Shown here: positions 33,788 through 45,777 of the stretch, piece by piece
Numbering within the stretch: the stretch's first letter is position 1
How the letters are laid out: every line of letters starts with the position of its first letter
NCBI RefSeq assembly: GCF_027943255.1
Contig: NC_072894.1
Span: 128,021,601-128,085,600, forward strand
Length of the DNA stretch: 64,000 nt
Direction: 5' to 3'
Origin: Anastrepha obliqua
Taxonomy: Eukaryota; Arthropoda; Insecta; Diptera; Tephritidae
Made by a program: the position numbers and the translations under genes
The notes under the pieces: model-generated
Databases searched by the model: none
What the model was told of the DNA's origin: nothing
What the model saw: only the letters and a program-made list of their open reading frames with translations

Positions 33788-36700
33788 TCAGACATCGGTT
33801 TCGTTGCAGGTGGGCAGCTGCTGGGGTTGCTGTTGCGGCTGACAAGGGCCATCTGTCAAATTATCACTGGACAGTTGTATTGTAGTCGCTTCTGTTCCTG
33901 CATTCGCTGCACTCTCGTTAGTTCCATGACATTTGAGTTGGGAAAATTGCATCCCACTGACATGCGATGAGGGCACAGCATTCGGGGTATTTTTTGTTAT
34001 TGTAGCGTTACTTGCCGCATTATGTAGCTGGTGTGGGTTGGCTGACGTAGATGGGGCCTGTAGCTGTGGCCAATTGATGCTGTTCTGTGATGTAATATTC
34101 CGTGTTTTGACTAGCGGCGGGTTTTTGGTAGAGGTAGAAAAGGCCATTCCGCGCCGAAGTGGGACCCTGCTGAGACATGCAACGGAAGAGATATTCAAAG
34201 AAAAGGAATAGTACCATAAAATAGTTACGTATTTTATTTGTAAAATGTTCAATATTCACCTTGTTGGACTAGGTGGAGGGTACGAAATTCCTCTGTGACT
34301 AGGTGATAGTAGTAAATTGCCGGAATGACTCGTTGCTGTGCCAGGCACCAGTAGTGTATTATTACTATAAGAATAATATAGATTACTGCAGGAGCTTTCA
34401 TCCAAATCCGATAAAATATTGAATATTGTGCAGGGAACGGGAACCGAAGATAAGCGGGAAAACAAATAACAAAATAATTAAAAAAATGAAATAAAATATT
34501 TTAACAAATGTTTGTGTTGTTTGTGTAAGCTTCGGCGCATGAAAATAGGCGAGACGATGGGTTCCTCATTCCACGTGCCATTGCCGGCATATTTTGTACT
34601 CAGGCAAGAATATTAATGTTAAGAATATTAATAATATCAAAAGCAAAATTCCTTTTAGCTTTAACTTAAGCAATAGCCGTAACCATAACCATAGGGCACC
34701 ATTACAGCATTTGTCGATTACTCATGCCGTAATCATAAACAGCAGATATTGAAGCAGAATTAACGACCACATTTGCATTTTGTCATAAGAACACGGATAA
34801 TTTTCCACAAGTCAATTAATTTTTCGTCGTTCATTTTTAATATTCAAATTTTTAGCGCAAATATGAAAACAAATATAAAGTACTTCACAGCTGCTTACGG
34901 TTACGGTGAAAAACCAGAAATAGATACATACGGCTACGGTTATGGTTATGGCTAAGGTACTGCACCACTAATAAAAAAAAAAACGAATCATCTGGTCTAC
35001 TGCCATCATGCAATGCTAATATGGTATATTATGAAACTCTAAATGTTTTGCACTCGCTCATTCTTTTTTCATGCCTTGTTTTCATTTACTTTACATTTGC
35101 CCGAAAAAATGTAAGTAATAGATTTTAGTGTACATATTAATGATAAAAAAGTGCATTTGGTTTTCAGAGCACGAGTTTCTCTGCAACTCTTTACCTTTCA
35201 CACAAAATACAAAAATAAATAATGGAACTTACGTATGGCTATGGCTCAAGTTCAGGTTCGGCAGACTCTGACCGAGGTGATTCAGAGGTTGTACGGAGAG
35301 TGTGTTCGCCGATGCGGTGTTTGCTTTTTGTTTGAGGGATACAGATGCCACATTTTTACCTGAAGAAATAATGGAAATATTTTAAAAACTTTTCGTATGT
35401 TTATTTTGAGTCGACCAGGTCTAACCAAGAGTGCCTGAAGATGACCTCTCATTGAGGTCGAAATACCGACAAATAACTAAAACAAATAAATAAAAGCAAT
35501 TATTTAATTTGTTTTTTTTATTGTTAATCCGGATCGAGCTCTCAATATAAGAATACGCAAACTAAATATTTGGAGGCACAGAAACAGTGTAAATCATATT
35601 TTAGAAATAATAATAGAAACATGCCCTACTACTTACTCGTGGAACCATCATCACTGGATAAAGAGTTAGTCTTTTCAAATTCCACCGATATATTGCGCGA
35701 ATCATTCCACTCTACCGAACCGCTATGACTATTGTTCGCGCTGGACATATGACTACATATTGAGGAATTCATTGGCGATTTTTTCACTCCTAGGGAATCA
35801 GCTGTGCCAGCACTTTGCCCACTTCCACCAAAACGAAAATTATCCCAATTGCCGGTACCCTGCTTCAGTCTTGTATAGATCATTTTGGCGCGCTTCAATG
35901 ACTCGTACCAGTTCTTTGCCTCTGAACATTGTAGAGTGAATGCAGTAATGGCCACTTGGAATTCATTGAGGTAGACACAATTCAAAATATTATTGCTTTG
36001 TTGGATGACGAGCCGATCCGTTAAGTACGGTTGTCGGACCACCTTAAGCGAGCCAAGGCCACGCTTTGCGATAGTTTTACAAACCAGTAGCATATCAGTG
36101 AGCAGGAAGCAATGCACGTCAGCTTTGCCGAGATTGTCCTTGAATTTATGATCGCCTTCCATGAAGAGGTGACGCACCTGATGAGCGGGGCAACCCTTCA
36201 TGGGGGCGCACAAATCAAACATTTGACTATATTGTTTTATCATCTTGTCTAGATGTTCATTGTTAGTATCCTATTTGTAGAGGGATAAAAAAGTAAAATA
36301 GAGTCAAAAATTATAGCCGCTTGTGACGTTTCCAGCTTACCACCACATCATAGGACTCAATGCGCGCCATAACACCTTTCAAACGTTCATTTTCCTGACG
36401 AGTTGTCAAGTGGTTATTCACACTAAAAACAAAGTTTTCCACTGAATGAATCTAAAAAACGTAAAAATTTAAGGTTACTGATCTAGGCCACCCTTCTATC
36501 AAATTCCCTACCATTGTGTCGATCGCTTCTATCTGTTCCACATTTGACATATGCTTCTTTATCGCTGCCAAAAGGAGGCTGTACTTTGTCAGACGTTGCA
36601 TAGGTCGCACTAGAATATCAGCTAATCGTAAGCGATTGCACATTTTTTGCGATTCACACCAGGCCAAGTAGGAAGTGAAAAGTGCGTTATTTCGATTCAG

Positions 36701-39700
36701 TTCCTTGCAATAGAACTGACAGGTGCTCTGTTCTGCGCAGTACTTTTTGTATGGTGCGAAAATCGACGCGAAAGCAACGAAGCCCTGGTGGAAAAATGTA
36801 ATGCGGAGTGGTTCACGCGTGGCCACACTATGCGCCACCATTGGATAGAGGTAAAGTGTCCAGAACTTGAGGTTTGCTTCGCAGATATCGCGTACATTCG
36901 AAAAAAGTCGATGCTGGTCGACATCGGTAAGAAGACGATCCTCTTGTATTGCCTCCAAACAGGCGAGAAAGAGCTGTAAAATTAGGATTAATCAACGTGA
37001 GTGCTTAAAAATTCTCTGATTACAACATATTGACACTTACATCGGTCACAGTTTGTAGTGCGTGGATGTAATACACTTCGGTGGTGACCAACTCCCAAAT
37101 GGCAGTCTGTATTCTCGTTTCGTTGTCATTCATGTCAGTGCTATCGACAATGTCCTTCCACGATTTGTGCATCTTGTCCACATACTCCAATGCCGCATCA
37201 AAGTCCGGATGGTCGAAATTTAGTGACGCTGTCTTTTGTGGTACGCCGTTCTTGGCGTAACTATTAAGCAGCTCACATAATTGACTCTGTTGTGGATTTT
37301 TGATGCCGAATAGACCAGACCAGCGTTGTTTTAATTGCTTTCCAGGCACTGCCGCTTCGCTGGTTTCCTCCGTGGATGCGGAGGATAGTAAACGAGGCGG
37401 ACGAGTGCGAGAACCCTAAGTGAAATATGCAAAAGGAAGAGGGCATATTTGTGAACGGAATAAAAACTTTTGAAATGGTATGCCTTACAAAGGAAGCGGC
37501 CTTTTGTAGCGTCTTTCGACTGCCATCACGCTCAGTGATAATCAAATGGCGTCCAGCCAAGCTCTCCACGTCGGTATTTTCGTCCAAGGAACTCGGTGAG
37601 GGCGAGTAGCCTAAAAAGGTCCGGTAACTCAATATATTCCATACACAAATTCTTAAGCATGAATTACATGGTACTTTATACAGGGTGTTAAAAAACAAAT
37701 GCAAAATATTCAAGGCGGCCGCCGTAGCTGGATATGTTTGTGTGTGAACCGGTTTCGAAACCGACAGAGGGCATGCAACAACAAGGGATAGAAAAGGTTC
37801 TTTTCTAATAGCGGTCGTCCCTCGGCAGGCAATGGCAAACTATTATTTTTTTTTTTTGTATTTTATATTTTTTAACACCCCATATAACTATTTGTAACAC
37901 ACTGTTTTTCTCTGATTCGATTATTCTGTTTGCTCTTTTGACATTTCAAAAAAACTATTCAATTGTTGATAATAAAGTTTAGATATTCAACGATATCAAA
38001 GCTGTCGTTTAACGCAGAAAAACTGCATGCGCACTCACTCCATTTCACGGGCTCATGCAACCTGTGCATGGCTGTGCAAAATTATATCTCATTTTAGTAA
38101 TACATACGTACATCAGTACCGCATACATTAATTTCACAAATATATGAAAAACTACTAGAATACCAAAAACAATTTTAAATTTCGAAAATAAGCTCGTGGG
38201 CTCTTATTGAAGTACACTTTTTAATGTGCATTTACCTACCAGCTTCTAAAAAACTATTTGGCGGATTATTGTCGGTGATGACGATTTGTGAAAAGCTTAG
38301 ATTGCGCCGTTTCAGTGCCTGACTTAGTGCCCCGCTGCGAGAAAGAGAAGAGATAATTGATAGTTTTGGGACTTGTGCAAAGCGTGCGATACTTACTAGA
38401 GTGTTACACCTTTAGTTGCGGGTATGAATTCTTCCTCTTGGCCACCTTGATCTGTGCAAAAGCTCACAGAGAAATACTCCGAACTTGTGACCTGTAAAGA
38501 TTTAATGAGATATCTTGAAATAATTATATAATATATGCAAGTGTATGAATGCTAACTTAAATGAAAGTACACTTTGACGAAAATTGGTTAATGTTTTTCT
38601 TAAACTCACTTATGTATGTACATACACTAGGCCGGGTCGATTTTTGGGGAGGCAAAAACATCGCCCATTGCTCTATGAAAATCATATTCTAGTGATCAAA
38701 ATAAGAAACTTTGCCGAAGGAACCATACCTCTAAAACGAATTCTGATGCCCCCCAATTTGGGTCGAACTTTTTAGTTTCTTTTCTCATGTAAAGGCCAAA
38801 AATGGTGATATTTCGAAATGATTGTATGGGGAGCCCCCCAGGGGAGTTCCAGGGGGTGTGCCACTGGCATGGGTGGATCGGCCGTCCAAAGTTAGTGGGG
38901 GTCGGTCATACATTTGGACTCGATTGGAGCACTCTAAATGGGTCAAAGTGGGAGTTTTCGTTCGACCCAAATTGGGGGACATCAGAATTCGTTTTAGACG
39001 TATGGTTCCTTCGGCAAAGTTTCTTATTGTGATCCCTAGACTACGATTTTCACAGAGCAATGAGCGATTTTTAAATCGACCCGCCCTAATGTACACATAC
39101 CATATATATATGGAAAAAAGCAAAACAAATAAAAACAATATTACAAAGATTAAAGCAGTAATGGACAATTTAGAGATAGTTTCAAACATTCGTACATATA
39201 TACGAGGTGTGTTCAAGCGTTCCCACGACAGTCGTCGGTTCTACGTTACCGAAACGACCCGGATTTATATCCTGCCAAGGACTGTCACTCCAGCAGCATT
39301 CCCCATATATGTATAAGTATGGGGAATGTTTTTGCTGTTACAACAACAACAAGGTGAGTTTAGAAGATATCGCGATTTTTTTGTTTTTTCAACAATTATT
39401 TATTTATTCATTAACATCTATTTTGTCCCCTACAAAGTAATCCCCATGAGATATTATGCACTTGTGCCAACGGTTTTTCCAATCTTCGAAGCACTTCAAA
39501 AAATCATTTTTTTATCTTGTTCAGCTCCTCCTTCGATGCCGTCTTTATCTCGTCAATAGTAGCGTAGCGTCATCCTTTCATGGGCCTCTTCAGTTTCGGG
39601 AACAAGAAAAAGTCACAGGGGGCCAGATCTGGGAAATACGGTGGCTGTGGCATCATTAGTGTGTTGTTTTTGGCCAAAAAGTCGCGCACAAGCAACGATG

Positions 39701-42472
39701 TGTGAGCAGAGCGTTATCGTGATGCAAGAGCCAATTTTTGTTCTGCCACAAATCTGGGCGTTTCTGGTGGATTGCTTCGCGCAAATTGCGCATAACTTGT
39801 AGGTAACATTCCTTATTGACCGTTTTACCCTGTAGCGAGAAGTCACGATGCACAACGCCCCTGCAATCGAAGAAAACGGTAAGCAAAACTTTTACATTCG
39901 CTCGAACTTGGCGCGATTTTTTCGGTCTTGTCATGCGATGCTGCTTTTGGTCGAAATTGAGCAGTTTTGGTACGAATTTTGCGGCGACCCGTCTCATGCC
40001 CAAATGATTGGCCAATATGATTTTCTTCACTCCACAAATTTTTCCTTTGTTGAAGTGCTCGGGCGTCCGGATTTCGGCGAGGCTTTTCGTCGTTCACATC
40101 TTCTCGGCCTTCTGAGAACATTTTGTACCACCCATAAACGTTGCTTTGGTCCAAAGTAGCTTCTCCGTATAACACTTAATTTCATTTTTCACACAAAATT
40201 GGATACAGGTTATTTGATCCATCTTTTTGAACAGGTAAAAATCGAAGACGAGCCGAAATACGTGCAAGCAAAGCAGCTGTCAACAATTAACGGAACATTC
40301 AAAATGGCCGTACTAGTCGGCATGAGTGAGAGACATGAGTTCTAACATATCGCCACAAAAAAATCGAAATTCGAATATACGTAGCCTGCGAAAATTCAAA
40401 ACTCGCGATACTTTTTGAACACACCTCGTATGACCCCTTAGTTAGAAGACCGCATTGTTCAAAGAATCAAAACTTTGAAAAATCGGCTTTGAAGCTTTCA
40501 AATTATAAGCCTCCCCATATAAGAGCAAAGATACCTTTTCATCTAAAGAGATGTGGATAATGAATTGTTTGCAATGCGTGAAATAAGAGCTGATGACCCT
40601 CTCTGCATACTCTTCCAAATTTTTGTTTTTGATTGTGATACTCTTGCAACAAATGAGTGATATGCATTTTCAGGAAAATCAAAGAAATTCGAAGGAATTT
40701 AAAAACGCTTCAAACATTTCCTTTAATATTCAAATATATAATTGTAGCTAGGGCATACATGCTTATATACATATGTAAATATCGATGAGTGTCTAAGCTT
40801 ATGATTCGTAATATTAGCGACAAGCTGAACGTCGACTCGCTTGAAAATATTTTTTGAGACAGTATTTTCTTAAACAATTTGAAAAACCTATCCTTAAAGA
40901 AATCCTGTTAAGTTTAGAGAACAATTTCACGGACTGAGATAGTTTTCGTAACATATTGGAGAGAATAGTAAGCTGAAAAATATCAAAAATAAAGTGCTTC
41001 TTCCTGTCAATTCACACGAATTCATGATCTGCAAACATGTTTTGAAATCAATTTGTACCTACGGCATCACAGTTTACATATCTGGTGCATGCAGCATAAA
41101 AACCGCATTGTCTCCGTTCAATGTACTGAATGATAAATGATTAACTTAACAAATTACTGAAATGTATGAGAAACTTATAATTATACTTATACAGAATTCA
41201 GACTTAAATTTTCCCATGTTTATAAGATTTGGTATACCATAGAATAGTTTTGGTGGTCGATGGTTACAAAAAACTAAATTCAGATTATCAAGACATTTGA
41301 TTCTTAAAATAAAACTTTTACCCAGCTACATTAGAAATATCTCCATCCTGTCATGCTAACTTTTAGTAAGTAATGAAAGAATTTAAGAATACTTATAAAT
41401 AAAGGTCAACCAATATACTAGGTTCTTCAATAAGTTTTGCGGTTCGACAAGAAAAACACAATTTTATGCTTGGGACCAAATCGGGTGAATACGGTGGGTC
41501 CTCCAACAATTCGAGCTTTAATTCGTGGGTTTCATCCATTGTCAAAATGCTCTTGTGGAAAAGAATTATTTTCTTTGCAAACTAGGTCTTTTCAAGAACT
41601 TTTTTCTTCGACTGGTCTAAAAGGTTACAATAATATTAAGAATTTATTGATTTACCAGGTTGCAAGTAATCCCTACGAACAAAATTTTTTTCGTATCCCA
41701 AAAAATTGGTGCTAACATTTTCTTCATTCATTTTTGAACACGAACTCGTTTCGGAGCCGAAGAACCAGGTTCACACCACTCTTTAGCCTCTTGTTTTGAT
41801 TTAGGATCATGGTGATATAACCTAGTCTCATTTCTAGTGATGAATCGATGCTCAGATTCCACTTTATCCTCTCGAAAACGCTCTGAATGTTGCTAAAAAA
41901 GTCTCATTCGAATGTGTTTTTGTTCCATTGTTAGCGATCGCGGCACCCATTGTGCACACGGCATTCTGAAACCCAGTAATCCTATACTTCAGTCAAAATA
42001 TTGTTTACACTAGCCAATGAGATACCTCAGGTTTCTACTAAATCTATTTGAATCACTCAACGATTTTCAAATGCGATATCCTGTATATTTTCTGCGATTT
42101 CGGGTGTTGTTGCTGTTTTTGGACGTCTTTGACGTGGATCGTCTTCAAGGCTCGTACGACCTTGTATCTACCGCACTAATTGATGACGAAAAGTTCTTAT
42201 ACACTTTCAACATTCGTTCATAAACTTCCTTTGCTTTGGAACCTTCCAAAAATAAAAATTCAATCACCGCACTATACTTGGGGTTTTCCATTGTAGAAAA
42301 TACTGTGACTTGTGGATACTAAATAGCCTGTAAACAAAGAACGAATTGATAGATCGAAATAAAACTTCACATACGTTCATATGAAGAGTGTACCAACATA
42401 AAAAAATTGGCTAGTAGCAACAGTGGCGGATTTACACTAAGTGCCAACGGTGCCTGCGCACAGGGCGGCAGA

Positions 42473-42503
<31 letters not shown>

Positions 42504-45500
42504 CGAGGAGCGGCGGGTATTAGGGGCCACCTCAGGGAAAACGTTTATGGAGAAAATAAAAAGCTGACTCGGATTAGTTTCTAATTGTTCATGTCACAAC
42601 ATATGATAAAACTATCTCCTCTGAACGAGATGTTGTAAAATGTGAACGAGGTTTAATATTGAACCGCAGCTAACTTATGTTAGCTAAAATAAACTGATTC
42701 ATTTTTAAACATAGTCAGTTTTAAATTAGGTCCGGCGCTAAAGTTTCAATTCAATTCAAACGCAGTTCGCAACGCTCTCTCATTCTATAGCAAGCTACTG
42801 TCAGCTGTGATCAGCTGTGCTGTTTATTCGCTATTAAGTCAACATACCATATTGAAATATTTAACGTTTTTCCAATTAATCTGGATTGTTTTTGATTCTT
42901 CCGGAGATAATAATTCTATATGTACGGAAAATATGAGTGACGGGCGCCAAAGGCTGAGTGGGCAGGCATATAAAAAGCGTGCTCTCGAGAAAAATAATAA
43001 GGAGAAGGAAATTTTTTATACAAGACTCCAAAATTACATAATTATTTCACGAAAAAACATGGTACAGAAGAGAAAGCTGGTCCGGAAAAAGATTGTTTAG
43101 TCTTAGAGAACAAAGGTACGTCTCATAAGGATTAATATTAATTGCATGTCCAGAGTAAAATATGTATTTTCACAACTCGTGTACAGCGAGAACAGCTGTT
43201 GAATGATTGCTTTAATTCTTCGTTTGCAGATGACAATGATGTGACTGTTAAATTTTTAAGTAACATATCACTATTTCAACATGATGGTATGGGCTCACTT
43301 CCGACAACGAATAATAATGTCGATGTTCTCAGTACGACTTCTTGTTTTCTAGCTTCTACAAAAGAGAAAGAAGAAATTAAAAATTTAGCTACAAGCGACG
43401 AAACAACAGATATCAAGTCGAACGAGAAAATCATGAATGATGATCCAGGAACCTGGATAATAAGTGACTTTATCAAAGTTTACGTAGCGGAAAATGGATG
43501 CAGTCAGAACAAAAACCTCGATTTTTCTATCACAGAAAGAGTTTATAGCGATGGAAAGGCTCGCAAGTTGACGGAAACATTATTCGAGAGAAAACTGCTC
43601 AATGGTGAAAAAGTCCAACGCCCTTGGCTTAGTTATTCAGCAAGTAAGAAGTCTGTTTATTGCGTTCCCTGTCTTCTGTTTGATTAATGGAAAGGCAGGT
43701 TTCAACGATTGGAGGCATGGAGGAGTTCGTGTAGCAGAGCATGGGAATTCGAAAGATCACATAAAAAATATGACTATCCTCAAGGAAAGATCGAGCATCA
43801 AAAAAAGAATAGATAATGATTTAATGATCAAATTCGACAACGAAATCACTTATTGGAAAAACGTATTAAAAAGAGTTGTTGCTGCTACGAAAGCTCTAGC
43901 CTCACGTGGGCTTCCATTCCGGGGAAGTAATGAAAAATTCGGCTCACCAAATAATGGCAATTTTCTGATGCTAATCGAATTGCTGACATTATTTGATCCA
44001 TTTTTAGAAGAACATATAAGAAGATATGGCAACAAAGGATTTGGAAGTACAAGCTATCTGTCAAAAACCATCTATGAAGAGTTTATACAATTGTTGGCAG
44101 ATGAAGTATTATCTATTATAGTAGAAGAAGTCAAAACAGCCAAGTATTTTGGTGTAATTGTAGACTCCACACCGGATATATCACACGTTGATCAACTGAC
44201 ATTTGTCCTCAGATATGTACAAAAAGATGGAACACCTGTAGAAAGGTTTCTAATGTTTATTGACAACACTGGACACAAAGCTGAAGATTTGTTAATAGCC
44301 GTAAGATCTGCTTTAGAATTTTTGGACCTTGATATAGCAGACTGTCGAAGTCAGTCGTACGATAACGCAAACAACGTTTCTGGCATTTATTCGGGCTTAC
44401 AAGCAAGAATTAAAGAAATCAACGATCTAGCAGAACACGCTCCTTGTGCAGCCCATTCGCTGAATTTAGTTGGAGTTCACGCAGTCGAAAGTTGTACAGA
44501 AGCAGCTTCTTTCTTTAATACAGTTCAAGCATTGTACAATTTTTTCACAGCATCTACTAATCGTTGGGCAACTCTACAAGCCCAATGTGTAAAAAAAATC
44601 GTATTGAAATCTTTGTCAGTAACAAGATGGTCGGCTCGTCATGATGCGGTAAAAATACTCTATGAACACTATGGCAAAATCATTGAAACTCTGATCTTAT
44701 TCGAGGAAGATGTAACTGAGAATGCTATAACGAGACAAGAAGCTAGAGGACTGAGGATTCAACTAGATAGACTTGAGAGATTCATGCACATTCTTTGGCA
44801 TTTTTTACTATCACGATTCCACACTGTTAGTAAAAGATTACAGAAAGTTGAAATCAACATTACTGATGTAATTAATGACTATCGTGGGCTGATAAAAGTA
44901 GTAGCAGATACAAGAATGCAATTTGAAGTTTATGAAAAAGAAGCGTTGAATATATCAGAGAGTCAAGAATACCAGGCGAATGTTTCCAGAAAAAGAAGAA
45001 GAAAGTTACAAGCTGACGAATCAAGACATGGGGAAGTTCAGTTCACAGGAAGCGATAATTTTCGAGTAAACACCTTCAATATCATACTAGACAACGTTGA
45101 TTCAGAATTGAGAAAGAGAAGCCAAGCATATGAAAAGATATACGAGAAATTTTCAGTGATTACTGATTTTGGAGGTTTGAATTTCAAAGAGCTTCGCGAA
45201 AGATCGGAATATTTGAGAAAAGCTTATACTTCAGACCTTGAGATTTCATTCACTGACGAAATGCTTCACTTTCACGCTTACTGTTCTGAACGAAAAATAG
45301 AACGTAACTCGCCATCTGACCTTCTGAAACTTCTGCGGACGAACGAGTTATACACTGAGTTTCCAAATGTGGAGATAGCATATCGAATATTTAACACATT
45401 AGCGTCAACAAACTGCAGCGCAGAACGTTCATTTTCATGTCTGGATAGAGTAAAAAATCATTTGCGTTCAACAATGACTGAAAACCGTCTGAATAGTCTG

Positions 45501-45746
45501 GCTCTACTGTGCATTGAGTCTGATTTACTTGAACGCTTGAATTGTGACAATTTAATATACCAGTTTGCAGTACGAAAAGTCAGACGTGTTCGCATTTAAG
45601 GTGATGTGTAAAAACTTGATCTCATTAAAGCAATCATTCCTTTTTTTTGCTCATCTAATAAAGATTGATAATATGTTTAAGTAAGTATGCTGTTCTATAG
45701 GTTCAATTAGATTCTATTTTTAACACACTTTTATTAGGTCGGGTTG

Positions 45747-45777
<31 letters not shown>

